Assembly: GCA_963825505.1 (NCBI GenBank)
Contig: CAWGTL010000013.1
Coordinates: forward strand, 34,634-98,633
DNA: 64,000 nucleotides
Reading direction: 5' to 3'
Source of the DNA: JBBQSN01 sp963825505
GTDB taxonomy: Bacteria > Actinomycetota > Actinomycetes > Actinomycetales > CAWJMD01
Positions within the stretch are counted from its first letter, which is position 1. Each line of letters starts with the position of its first letter. Made by a program: the position numbers and the translations under genes. Shown here in pieces: positions 42,166 to 50,169 of this stretch. Under the pieces are notes generated by a model, which had not been told where the DNA came from, did not search any database, and worked only from the letters and a program-made list of their open reading frames with translations.

Positions 42166-43044
42166 ATGGCCACGCTCGCGGCGGTGATCGCCTCGACCCA
42201 CCACCCGTTCTACTACCGCGCCAGCACGGCGACCGGTGCGGACCGTCCGCCGTTCGCCGACGAGTGGGTGGCCAAGATCGAGGCGTTCCGCGAGACCCTG
42301 ACCAGGGCCCGCCCGGACGTGCTGGTGATGGTCGGCAGCGACCACTTCCACCAGCTCTGGCTCGACAACATGCCGCAGTTCCTGGTCGGCAAGGCGCCGT
42401 TCTACGACGCGAACTTCTACAACGAGGAGCGCGAGTTCGGGCTGCCGCGGATGACGCTGCGCGGCCAGGAGGACCTGTCGACCCACCTGCTGCGCGACGG
42501 GCTCGACGCCGGCTTCGACCTGGCCTTCAGCAACGAGCTGCGGATCGACCACAGCATCACCTGCCCGATCATCACGCTGCGGCCCGAGGCCGACCTGCCG
42601 ATCGTGCCGGTCTACACCAACATCTTCGCGCCGCCGCTGCCCCGGCCCGGCCGGTTCGTGCAGCTGGGCAAGGCGATCCGCGAGATGGTCGAGTCCTGGC
42701 CGTCCGACCAGCGGGTGGCGGTGATCGGCACCGGTCACCTGTCGCTCGAGCTCGGCGGACCCCGCCAGTTCGGCGAGCACGGCCCGGACCCCGAGTTCGA
42801 CCGCAAGGCGGTCGACTGGATCGCGAGCGGCGACATCGAGGGCGCCCTGTCAGAGGTGACGCTCGACAGCCTGCACCTGCCGGGCAACGCCACCCACGGC
42901 TTCATGGACTTCATGCTGATGATGGGTGTGGCCGGCGAGGGCCAGAAGGCGCACCACGTCGACACCCTCGACCTGTTCCACACGATGGAGGCCTACTTCA
43001 CGTGGTACCCGGACGGCGGGGACACCGAGGGGGCGCCGGCATGA
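42166..43044 (+). CDS. LigB-type extradiol dioxygenase catalytic subunit
   Basis: This is a 292-residue class III extradiol dioxygenase. Iron-binding candidates are the His pair in STHHPF (residues 10-13) and GSDHFHQ near 60; the catalytic His lies in GTGHLSLELGG near 190. It cleaves an aromatic ring next to a catechol-type diol using Fe(II) and O2. It lacks a fused LigA domain, which is encoded by the next gene with ATGA overlap. Confidence 0.88.
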   Translation: MATLAAVIASTHHPFYYRASTATGADRPPFADEWVAKIEAFRETLTRARPDVLVMVGSDHFHQLWLDNMPQFLVGKAPFYDANFYNEEREFGLPRMTLRGQEDLSTHLLRDGLDAGFDLAFSNELRIDHSITCPIITLRPEADLPIVPVYTNIFAPPLPRPGRFVQLGKAIREMVESWPSDQRVAVIGTGHLSLELGGPRQFGEHGPDPEFDRKAVDWIASGDIEGALSEVTLDSLHLPGNATHGFMDFMLMMGVAGEGQKAHHVDTLDLFHTMEAYFTWYPDGGDTEGAPA

Positions 43045-43400
43045 GCAAGTACCTGCTCGACAAGTTCCTGTTCACCGTCGACCGCGACCCCGAGCTGGTC
43101 GAGCGCTACCGCGAGGACCCCGCCGGCCTCGTCGCCTGGTGGGAGGAGGAGATGGCGAACACGCTGCTGGGCTGCACCACGGGCGAGCGCAGCACCTGGC
43201 TCGCCCTGACCGACGAGGAGCGCGACGTGCTGGTGCGCCAGGACCACGTCCGGCTGTTCGAGCTCGGCGCGCACCCGTTCCTCACCCTGACGCTGTTCAT
43301 CGCCCTGTTCGAGCGCGACCACGGCCCGTTGGAGTACCAGCTGGCCTACGCCCGGGCGATGGAGCACCTCACGCTGCCGTACCCGGACATCGCCACATGA
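43041..43400 (+). CDS. LigA-like small subunit of extradiol dioxygenase
   Basis: This is a 119-residue helical protein of the protocatechuate 4,5-dioxygenase alpha (LigA) family, with LVAWWEEEMANTLLGCTT and LFELGAHPFLTLTLFIALF. LigA covers the LigB active site and helps recognise the substrate. ATGA overlaps on both sides keep it in step with LigB and the reductase. Confidence 0.85.
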   Translation: MSKYLLDKFLFTVDRDPELVERYREDPAGLVAWWEEEMANTLLGCTTGERSTWLALTDEERDVLVRQDHVRLFELGAHPFLTLTLFIALFERDHGPLEYQLAYARAMEHLTLPYPDIAT

Positions 43401-43969
43401 GCACGCCTCACCTGCTCCTGCTCACGTGCAGCACCAGGCCGAGCCGCAAGGGACCGGCCGTCGCGGCCTGGGTCGAGCGCGAGGCCCGCCGGCACGGCGG
43501 CTTCGACGTCGAGGCGGTCGACCTCGCCGCCCTCGCTCTGCCGCTGATGGACGAGCCGCGCCACCCGAAGCTGGCGCGCTACGAGCACGAGCACACCCGC
43601 GCCTGGAGCGCGGTGGTCGACCGGGCCGACGCCGTGGTCCTGGTCTTCCCCGAGTACAACCACTCCTTCCCCGCGACGGTGAAGAACGCCCTGGACTACC
43701 TGCACCGCGAGTGGGCCGACAAGGCCGTCGGGCTGGTGTCCTACGGCGGGGCGTCCTCCGGCCTGCGCGCCGCCGCCGCCCTCAAGCCGGTGCTCACCTG
43801 CCTGCGGATGGTGCCGGCGGTGGAGGCGGTGTCGGCCCCCTTCTTCGAGCAGTTCGTGGACGAGGACGGCGCCTTCGTCCCGAACGACGTGCTGGCGGGC
43901 AGCGTGGTCGCCATGCTCGACGAGGTCGCGCGGCTGACGGCCCTGCTGCGCAGCGGTTCTCGGACCTGA
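43397..43969 (+). CDS. NADPH-dependent FMN reductase family protein
   Basis: This is a 190-residue flavodoxin-fold protein: the phosphate loop TCSTRPSRKGPAVAAWV binds FMN and FPEYNHSFPATVKNALDYL is the family signature. It may reduce a quinone-type intermediate or supply reduced flavin to an oxygenase encoded elsewhere. It is the last gene of the operon and ends 1 base from the convergent mutM stop. Confidence 0.9.
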   Translation: MSTPHLLLLTCSTRPSRKGPAVAAWVEREARRHGGFDVEAVDLAALALPLMDEPRHPKLARYEHEHTRAWSAVVDRADAVVLVFPEYNHSFPATVKNALDYLHREWADKAVGLVSYGGASSGLRAAAALKPVLTCLRMVPAVEAVSAPFFEQFVDEDGAFVPNDVLAGSVVAMLDEVARLTALLRSGSRT

Positions 43970-43970
43970 G

Positions 43971-44888
43971 CTACCAGCGGGCCCGGCGCGGCCGGGGCTG
44001 GCACCGTGGGCAGGTGAAGGACGAGCGGTTCATGAAGGAGTCGCGGCGCACCAGGGTCCCGCACCGCGGGCACGGTCGCCCCTCCTGGCCGTAGACCGCC
44101 AGCGACCGGTCGAAGTACCCCGACTCCCCGTTCACGTCGACGTAGAGCGCGTCGAAGCTGGTACCGCCCTGACCGAGCGCCTCGGTCATCACCTCGCGGA
44201 CGTGGCCGAGCAGTGCCAGCACGGTCGGGCGGGTGAGGGTCTCGGTGGGGCGCGCGTAGTGCAGCCGGGTGCGCCACAGCGCCTCGTCGGCGTAGATGTT
44301 GCCGATGCCCGAGACCAGGCCCTGGTCGAGCAGCGCGCGCTTGATCCCGGTGCGGCGCGCGCGGATCCGCGTCAGCAGCAGGGTCTCGTCGAGATCCGGA
44401 TCGAGCGGGTCGCGCGCGATGTGCGCCACCGGCACCGGGATCCAGGGCGACGACGCGTGCGTCGCGCCGAGCGGGCCCGCCAGGCCCGCCGGCCCGCCGT
44501 CGCGGGTGGGCTCGGCCTCGACCACGGTCATGCCGCCGAACATCCGCTGGTCGACGAAGCGCAGCTCGCGCCCGCCGCCGGTGAAGCCGATCCGCACCCG
44601 CAGGTGCCGCTCGTCCTCGGCGCCGGGGTCCTGCACGAGCACCTGGCCGCTCATGCCGAGGTGGGTCAGCAGCGCCTGCCGGTCGTCGAGCTCGAGCCAG
44701 AGGAACTTGCCGCGGCGGACGGCGGCGGTGACGGTGCGCCCGCGCAGGCGGGCGAGGAGCTCCTCGGCGCCGCCGGCCTGGCGGCGCACGGGCCGCGGGT
44801 GCAGCACCTCGACGTCGGCGACGGTGCGGCTGACGGCGTGCGCGGCCAGCCCGCGGCGGACCACCTCGACCTCGGGCAGCTCCGGCAC
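43971..44888 (-). CDS. mutM: Formamidopyrimidine-DNA glycosylase
   Basis: This is a 305-residue Fpg that removes 8-oxoguanine and formamidopyrimidines. The start VPELPEVEVVRRGL carries the catalytic N-terminal Pro and Glu; Lys of RRGKFLWLEL and the helix-two-turn-helix GIGNIYADEALW follow. The C-terminal zinc finger CPRCGTLV...CPRC is complete. GTG 44888 lies 10 bases after rnc in the rpmF-rnc-mutM order. Confidence 0.96.
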   Translation of the reverse strand: MPELPEVEVVRRGLAAHAVSRTVADVEVLHPRPVRRQAGGAEELLARLRGRTVTAAVRRGKFLWLELDDRQALLTHLGMSGQVLVQDPGAEDERHLRVRIGFTGGGRELRFVDQRMFGGMTVVEAEPTRDGGPAGLAGPLGATHASSPWIPVPVAHIARDPLDPDLDETLLLTRIRARRTGIKRALLDQGLVSGIGNIYADEALWRTRLHYARPTETLTRPTVLALLGHVREVMTEALGQGGTSFDALYVDVNGESGYFDRSLAVYGQEGRPCPRCGTLVRRDSFMNRSSFTCPRCQPRPRRARW

Positions 44889-44898
44889 GGTCGGTGGC

Positions 44899-45690
44899 TC
44901 AGCCCTGGCGGGCGGGCGGGGTGGCGACCTGCTCGAGGGAGACCTCGTCGGTCGCCCGGCCCCGCTCGACGAGCTCGGCCTGCACGGCCTGCCACGCGCT
45001 GGCCGCGGCCTGCTGCTCGGCGGCCTTCTTGCTGCGGCCCTGCCCCTCGCCGCGGTGCTCGCCGCCGACGACGGCCACGGCCCGGAACTCCTTGGCGTGG
45101 TCCGGGCCGTCCTCCGACACCAGGTACCCCGGCACGCCGAGGCCCGCGGACGCGGTGAGCTCCTGCAGCGAGGTCTTCCAGTCCAGCCCGGCACCGAGGG
45201 TGGCCGAGGACTCCATCAGCGGGTCGACGAGCCGGTGCACGAGGTCGCGGGCGGCGTCGACGCCCAGCGACAGGTACGCGGCGCCGATCAGCGCCTCGAG
45301 GGTGTCGGCGAGGATCGAGGACTTGTCGCGGCCCCCGGTGGCCTCCTCGCCGCGACCGAGCCGCACGTGCGCCCCGACCTGCAGCTCGCGGGCCACGCCC
45401 GCGAGCGCGCGCATGTTGACCACGGCCGCCCGCAGCTTGGCGAGCTGGCCCTCGGGCAGCTCGGGGTGGCGGGTGTAGAGCGCGTCGGTGACGACCAGCC
45501 CGAGGACGGCGTCGCCGAGGAACTCCAGCCGCTCGTTGGTGGGCAGCCCACCGTTCTCGTACGCGTACGAGCGGTGGACGAGGGCGCGGCCGAGCAGCGC
45601 CGGGTCGATGGTCAGACCCAGACGCTGCTGCAGGTCCTCGTCAGGCGGGAGCGCCTGACCGGTGCTCTCGCCCACGCCGCCCTCGCCCAC
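44899..45690 (-). CDS. rnc: Ribonuclease III
   Basis: This is a 263-residue RNase III, processing rRNA precursors and other double-stranded RNA. The catalytic signature ERLEFLGDAVLGLVV lies near residue 53, a second acidic region in DTLEALIGAAYLS near 130, and a C-terminal dsRNA-binding domain begins at DWKTSLQELTAS near 170. It follows rpmF by 12 bases. Confidence 0.96.
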   Translation of the reverse strand: MGEGGVGESTGQALPPDEDLQQRLGLTIDPALLGRALVHRSYAYENGGLPTNERLEFLGDAVLGLVVTDALYTRHPELPEGQLAKLRAAVVNMRALAGVARELQVGAHVRLGRGEEATGGRDKSSILADTLEALIGAAYLSLGVDAARDLVHRLVDPLMESSATLGAGLDWKTSLQELTASAGLGVPGYLVSEDGPDHAKEFRAVAVVGGEHRGEGQGRSKKAAEQQAAASAWQAVQAELVERGRATDEVSLEQVATPPARQG

Positions 45691-45702
45691 GGGGGGTGGG
45701 GC

Positions 45703-45906
45703 TCAGAGGTCCTTGACCTTGCGGCCCTTGTACTCCAGGAACAGCGGGGTGCCGTTGGAGTCGGTGACGACGCGCGCGTGGTGCGGGCGCGCCAGGACCT
45801 CCTGGCCACCCTCGACCGAGCTGGTCAGGGGGGTCGGCAGCGTCTTCCACTGCGACCGGCGGTGCCGGGTGTTGCTGCGGGACATCTTCCGCTTCGGGAC
45901 GGCCAC
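45703..45906 (-). CDS. rpmF: 50S ribosomal protein L32
   Basis: This is a 67-residue L32 starting VAVPKRKMSRSNTRHRRSQWK. The four zinc cysteines of C+ L32 are absent, so this is a C- form that may work without zinc. The GTG 45906 lies 2 bases after the DUF177 stop, giving the widely conserved YceD-rpmF coupling. Confidence 0.94.
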   Translation of the reverse strand: MAVPKRKMSRSNTRHRRSQWKTLPTPLTSSVEGGQEVLARPHHARVVTDSNGTPLFLEYKGRKVKDL

Positions 45907-45908
45907 GT

Positions 45909-46472
45909 CTAGCTCTCCTTCAGTCTCTGCAACGCCGCCCACCGGGGGTCGACGTCGTCGTGCTCGTGCTGGGGGTCGTCCGCGAGCCGCACCCCGCACT
46001 GCGGGCACAGCCCGGGGCAGTCCTCGCGGCAGACCGGCTGGAACGGCAGCGCGAGCACCACCGCGTCCGTGAGCACCGGTTCCAGGTCGACCAGGTCGTC
46101 CTGCAGCTCGTACTCGTCGGCCTCGGCCTCGTCGCCCTCCCCCTGGTGGGGTCGGCCGTCGCGCCGCTTCTTCTCCGGGTAGACGTACAGCTCCTGGAAC
46201 GTGACGTCGACGTCCTGCTCGACGTGCTCCAGGCACCGCACGCACTCCCCGGTGGCGTGCGCGTGGGCCGTTCCCGACACCAGCACGCCCTCCATCACCG
46301 ACTCCAGCCGCACGTCCAGCTCGATGTCGGTGCCGGCCTTGACCGCGATCACCTCGGTACCGAGGTCGTCCGCCACCTGCACGGTGCGCGAGACCTGCCG
46401 CATGGAACCGGGACGTCGACCGAGCTCGATGGTGTCGAGCACGAGCGGCGACCTCGGGTCCAGGCTGGTCAC
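45909..46472 (-). CDS. DUF177 / YceD family protein
   Basis: This is a 187-residue protein of the DUF177 family. It contains the zinc-type cysteines CVRCLEHVEQDVDV and CREDCPGLCPQCG and an acidic middle. YceD proteins affect 23S rRNA accumulation in plants and bacteria. GTG 46472 is chosen from GGGAGGGAG about 7 nt upstream. It is followed immediately by rpmF. Confidence 0.9.
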   Translation of the reverse strand: MTSLDPRSPLVLDTIELGRRPGSMRQVSRTVQVADDLGTEVIAVKAGTDIELDVRLESVMEGVLVSGTAHAHATGECVRCLEHVEQDVDVTFQELYVYPEKKRRDGRPHQGEGDEAEADEYELQDDLVDLEPVLTDAVVLALPFQPVCREDCPGLCPQCGVRLADDPQHEHDDVDPRWAALQRLKES

Positions 46473-46561
46473 GGTCTCTCCCTCCCAGGGGACACGGCGC
46501 GTCGATCGGGGGGCAGGCACGACCCCGGTCCCGACGCAGATCGCGACGAGACCGACGACCC

Positions 46562-46591
46562 AGGCTATCGCAGCAGGTCAGGCGGTCCCAA
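46562..46591 (-). promoter_or_regulatory. Promoter for the DUF177-rpmF operon
   Basis: Minus-strand TTGGGA (46591-46586), an 18-nt spacer, and TAGCCT (46567-46562). It overlaps the 3' end of coaD and gives a leader of about 85 nt. Confidence 0.4.
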
Positions 46592-47066
46592 ACCGAGCCA
46601 GCCGCTCGAGCACGGCGTCGGGCACCAGCCCGCTGACGTCACCACCGAGGCGCGCCACCTCGCGCACGAGGGACGACGAGACGTGCAGCCAGCGGGGGTC
46701 CCCGGGCAGGTACACCGTCTCCAGGCCGGACAGGTGGCGGTTCATCAGCGCCATCGGCTGCTCGTAGTCGACGTCGGTGGCGCCCCGCAGGCCCTTGACC
46801 ACCGCGACCGCGCCGATCCGCCGGCAGTAGTCGACCAGCAGCCCGCCCGGCACGTCGTCGACCCGCACCCGGCCGGAGGCCAGCAGCTCGGGGTCGAGCG
46901 CGCCCTCGACCAGCGCCACCCGCTCGGGCACCGGCAGGAACCCGTGCTTGGACGGGTTGTGCACCACCGCCACGACCACCTCGTCGAACAGCGCGGCCGC
47001 GCGGGTCACGACGTCGAGGTGGCCGTTGGTCACCGGGTCGTAGGAGCCGGGGCAGACGCAGCGCAT
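46578..47066 (-). CDS. coaD: Phosphopantetheine adenylyltransferase
   Basis: This is a 162-residue CoaD, which makes dephospho-CoA from 4'-phosphopantetheine and ATP. Motifs: PGSYDPVTNGHLDVV (nucleotidyltransferase HxGH-type) near residue 6, VKGLRGATDVDYE near 88, and the ISSS-type motif HVSSSLVREVA near 125. The ATG is leaderless with TAGGTT 6 nt upstream, and the inverted-repeat element begins directly beyond that box. Confidence 0.96.
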   Translation of the reverse strand: MRCVCPGSYDPVTNGHLDVVTRAAALFDEVVVAVVHNPSKHGFLPVPERVALVEGALDPELLASGRVRVDDVPGGLLVDYCRRIGAVAVVKGLRGATDVDYEQPMALMNRHLSGLETVYLPGDPRWLHVSSSLVREVARLGGDVSGLVPDAVLERLARFGTA

Positions 47067-47072
47067 GGCGGG

Positions 47073-47078
47073 AACCTA
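47073..47078 (-). promoter_or_regulatory. Leaderless -10 box TAGGTT of coaD
   Basis: Minus-strand TAGGTT ends 6 nt before the ATG at 47066. Its upstream neighbour is the first base of the inverted-repeat element at 47079. Confidence 0.55.
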
Positions 47079-47246
47079 CTAGTGGCGCGTGTCGGAAGTT
47101 CCTTGACGGCTGGTGTCGTCCAGGTGGATGCATCGCAAGGCGGACGACGAGTCCGATACCGGTGTTGTATCGGCGAGGAGGACAACGCCGCGAGGCGCCG
47201 CCTGGACGGCGTCCAGTGTCAAGAGACTTCCGACACGGGTCACTAG
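47079..47246. mobile_element. MITE-like inverted-repeat element
   Basis: About 168 bp with no coding potential. The ends are inverted repeats of 29 bp (47079-47107 and 47218-47246), identical at 25 of 29 positions and each ending in CTAG. Complementarity continues inward for about 20 more bases with a one-base indel. Size, terminal repeats and the CTAG ends resemble non-autonomous IS630/mariner-type elements. No transposase lies in the window. Confidence 0.6.
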
Positions 47247-47821
47247 GCGGGTTCTGCCTCGGCCTCGGTCTCGGCCAGCCAGACGGTGGTCTCGCCGTAG
47301 CGCCTGCTGTCGAAGCGGGTGAGGTCCGGCGGCCAGGCCGGTTCGGGCCCGCGCGTGCTCCGCTCCACCACCACGACGGCGCCCGCCGCGAGCCAGCCAC
47401 CGTCGGCCAGCGCGGCGAGCACCGTCGCGAGGTCGGCCTCGGGCAGCGGGTAGGGCGGGTCGAGCAGCACCAGGTCGTAGGGCCGGTCCGGGGTCGTGCG
47501 CAGGAACGCCTCCACCGGCGCCTGCTGCACGGCCACCCGGTCCTGGAGGCCGAGCGCGTCGACGTTGCGCCGGCAGGAGGCGACCGCCTCGCGGCCGGAG
47601 TCGACCAGCACCACGCGGGCAGCGCCGCGGCTCGCCGCCTCGAGCCCGAGCGCCCCGGACCCGGCGAACAGGTCGAGCACCCGTGTCGCGTCGAGCAACC
47701 CCTCGTGGTCGAGCCGCGAGAACAGGGCCTCCCGCACGCGGTCCGAGGTGGGGCGGGTCCCACGCCCCGCGGGCGCGACGATCCTGCGGCCCCGCGCGCT
47801 GCCGGCGATGATCCGCGTCAC
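47243..47821 (-). CDS. rsmD: 16S rRNA (guanine(966)-N(2))-methyltransferase
   Basis: This is a 192-residue RsmD that uses SAM to methylate G966 of 16S rRNA. SAM motif LDLFAGSGALGLEAASRG near residue 49 and catalytic LLDPPYPL near 119. The TAG stop (47243-47245) lies within the terminal CTAG of the inverted-repeat element, so the extreme C-terminus may have been changed by the insertion. The GTG start has a leaderless TACCCT box. Confidence 0.94.
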   Translation of the reverse strand: MTRIIAGSARGRRIVAPAGRGTRPTSDRVREALFSRLDHEGLLDATRVLDLFAGSGALGLEAASRGAARVVLVDSGREAVASCRRNVDALGLQDRVAVQQAPVEAFLRTTPDRPYDLVLLDPPYPLPEADLATVLAALADGGWLAAGAVVVVERSTRGPEPAWPPDLTRFDSRRYGETTVWLAETEAEAEPA

Positions 47822-47827
47822 GCGAGG

Positions 47828-47833
47828 AGGGTA
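47828..47833 (-). promoter_or_regulatory. Leaderless -10 box TACCCT
   Basis: Minus-strand TACCCT ends 6 nt before the GTG at 47821. Confidence 0.55.
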
Positions 47834-47851
47834 GTGGCGGGTGGTGGCGCC

Positions 47852-50107
47852 TCAGCCGCGCTCCAGGAAGACCTCGCGCTCGGGGTCGAGCAGCATCCGC
47901 AGGTGCTCGGCCAGCACGGGGTGCCGCTCCAGCTCGGGGTCGTCGGCGACCAGCGCGGTGGCGCGCACGCGGGCGTCGGCGATGATCTCGCCGTCGCGGG
48001 TGACGCGCAGCAGCCGCAGCGACGAACGGAAGCCGGACTGCGCGGCGCCGAGGACGTCGCCCTCCCGGCGGGTCTCGAGGTCGAGGTGGGACAGCGCGAA
48101 GCCGTCAGAGGTGTCGGCCACCTTCTGCAGCCGCTCGCGGGCGCGGTCGCGGGCGTCGTCGCCGCAGAACAGCAGGCAGGTGCCGGGGTGCGCGCCGCGT
48201 CCGATCCGGCCGCGCAGCTGGTGCAGCTGCGAGATGCCGAACCGGTCGGCGTCCATGACGATCATCACCGCGGCGTTGGGGACGTCGACGCCGACCTCGA
48301 TGACGGTGGTGGCCACCAGGACGTCGACCTCGCCGGCCACCACCGCGGCCATCACCGCGTCCTTGTCGTCCGGCGGCAGCCGGCCGTGGAGCACCTCGAC
48401 CCGCAGGCCCTGCATCGCGGGGTGCTTGCGCAGCTCGACCACGACGTCGACCACGGCCCGCGGCGGCCGGCGCGATCCGGAGCGACCGTCCTCGTCGGGG
48501 TCGTCGATGTCGGCGAGCGCCTCCTCCAGCAGCTCCGATCCCTCGACGCCGATCCGCGGGCAGACCACGAACGCCTGGCGGCCGAGGTCGACCTGCTCGC
48601 GCACCAGCCCGAAGGCGCGGTCGACCCACCCCTGCTTCTCCTCGGGCACGACGTGCGTGGTGACGACCTGCCGCCCGGCCGGCACCTCGGTGAGCGTGGA
48701 GGTCTCGAGGTCGCCGAACACCGTCATCGCCACGGTGCGCGGGATCGGCGTGGCCGTCATCACCAGCAGGTGGGGGGTACGGATCGCTTTGGCGCGCAAC
48801 GCATCACGCTGCTCGACGCCGAACCGGTGCTGTTCGTCGACCACCACCAGCCCGAGGTCGAAGAAGTCGACCTTGTCCTGCAGCAGGGCGTGCGTGCCCA
48901 CGACGATGCCGGCCTCGCCGCTGGCGGCGTCGAGCATCGCCTGCCGCCGCGCGGCCGTCGACATCGACCCGGTGAGGAGCACGACCTTGGTCTGCGCGTC
49001 GGCGTCGGTGCCGACCCCGAGCAGCTCGGGCCGGTCGAGCGGGAGCATGCCCGAGCCCGCCAGGCCGCCGAGCATCGCGGAGATCGAGCGGTGGTGCTGC
49101 TGGGCGAGCACCTCGGTGGGCGCGAGCAGCGCGGCCTGGCCGCCGGCGTCGACCACCGTGAGCATCGCCCGCAGCGCCACCACGGTCTTGCCCGACCCCA
49201 CCTCGCCCTGCAGCAGCCGGTGCATCGGGTGCTCGCGGGCGAGGTCGGCCGCCACCACCTCGCCGACCTCGCGCTGGCCGGCGGTGAGCTCGAACGGCAG
49301 CCGCTCGTCGAAGGCCGCGAGCAGACCGCCGGCCGAGCGCGGGCGCGGGGTCGCGGGCAGCGCCTCGGCCTGCGCCCGGCGCCGGGCCAGCGCGGTCTGC
49401 AGGACGAAGGCCTCCTCGTACCGGAACCTCGCGCGGGCGAGCCCGGCCTGCTCGCGGGAACCGGGCCGGTGGATCAGCTGCAGCGCCACAGCCGAACCCG
49501 GGAAGTCGTGCTCCTCGAGCACCTCGGCGGGCAGCGGGTCGGCGACCTCGGCCGGGTCGAGCTGGTCGAGCACCACGGCCATGGCCTTGCGCACGATCTC
49601 CGAGGAGCACTTCGCGCTGGCCGGGTAGATCGCGAACAGCCGGGTGGCCTCCTGGAGCACGTCGAGGTCGGTGGCGTCCTGCTCCAGGGTGGTGAACGAG
49701 GGGTGCGACAGCTGCCGCTGCCCGCGGAAGGAGTCGACCTTGCCGTCGAACAGCGCGAGCGTGCCCACCGCGAGCTGGCGCGACCAGTGGTCGGCGATGT
49801 GCTTCTTCGTGGTGAAGAACGCGAGCCGCAGCCGGGCCCGGCCGTCGGTGACGACCGCCTCGACGATGTGCTTGCGGTTGGCGGTGGGCCGCGAGCGGAT
49901 CTCGGCGACCCGGGCCACGACGGTGACGTGCTCGCCCTCGACCAGCTCGTCCAGCGGCGTGGGCTCGTCGAACGAGGCGTACCGGCGCGGCAGGTGGTGC
50001 AGCAGCTCGCCGACAGTGGTGAGGTCGAGGCCGGCCTCGAGCGCCTTGGCCGACCGCTCGCCGACGACCCGGCCGAGCGGCTGGTCGAGGAAGGGTGCCG
50101 GGTGCAC
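47852..50107 (-). CDS. recG: ATP-dependent DNA helicase RecG
   Basis: This is a 751-residue RecG, which reverses stalled forks and drives branch migration. An N-terminal wedge/OB region is followed by the helicase domain with GEVGSGKTVVALRA, VVVDEQHRFGVEQRD, TATPIPRT, and motif VI QLRGRIGRGAHPG. GTG 50107 (VHPAPFLDQPLG) has TCTGAT 6 nt upstream; the frame is open to GTG 50125. Confidence 0.95.
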   Translation of the reverse strand: MHPAPFLDQPLGRVVGERSAKALEAGLDLTTVGELLHHLPRRYASFDEPTPLDELVEGEHVTVVARVAEIRSRPTANRKHIVEAVVTDGRARLRLAFFTTKKHIADHWSRQLAVGTLALFDGKVDSFRGQRQLSHPSFTTLEQDATDLDVLQEATRLFAIYPASAKCSSEIVRKAMAVVLDQLDPAEVADPLPAEVLEEHDFPGSAVALQLIHRPGSREQAGLARARFRYEEAFVLQTALARRRAQAEALPATPRPRSAGGLLAAFDERLPFELTAGQREVGEVVAADLAREHPMHRLLQGEVGSGKTVVALRAMLTVVDAGGQAALLAPTEVLAQQHHRSISAMLGGLAGSGMLPLDRPELLGVGTDADAQTKVVLLTGSMSTAARRQAMLDAASGEAGIVVGTHALLQDKVDFFDLGLVVVDEQHRFGVEQRDALRAKAIRTPHLLVMTATPIPRTVAMTVFGDLETSTLTEVPAGRQVVTTHVVPEEKQGWVDRAFGLVREQVDLGRQAFVVCPRIGVEGSELLEEALADIDDPDEDGRSGSRRPPRAVVDVVVELRKHPAMQGLRVEVLHGRLPPDDKDAVMAAVVAGEVDVLVATTVIEVGVDVPNAAVMIVMDADRFGISQLHQLRGRIGRGAHPGTCLLFCGDDARDRARERLQKVADTSDGFALSHLDLETRREGDVLGAAQSGFRSSLRLLRVTRDGEIIADARVRATALVADDPELERHPVLAEHLRMLLDPEREVFLERG

Positions 50108-50169
50108 GTGCCGATCAGACCACACGGGTCGGACGGACGACGGGCAGGCGCCTCACTCGACGCCGGCGT

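Noticed and set aside
40192..43969. Ordinary protocatechuate 4,5-cleavage operon
   Set aside because: Only LigA and LigB-like genes are present; the LigC, LigI, LigJ and LigK steps are missing and are replaced by CoA-transferase and lyase genes.
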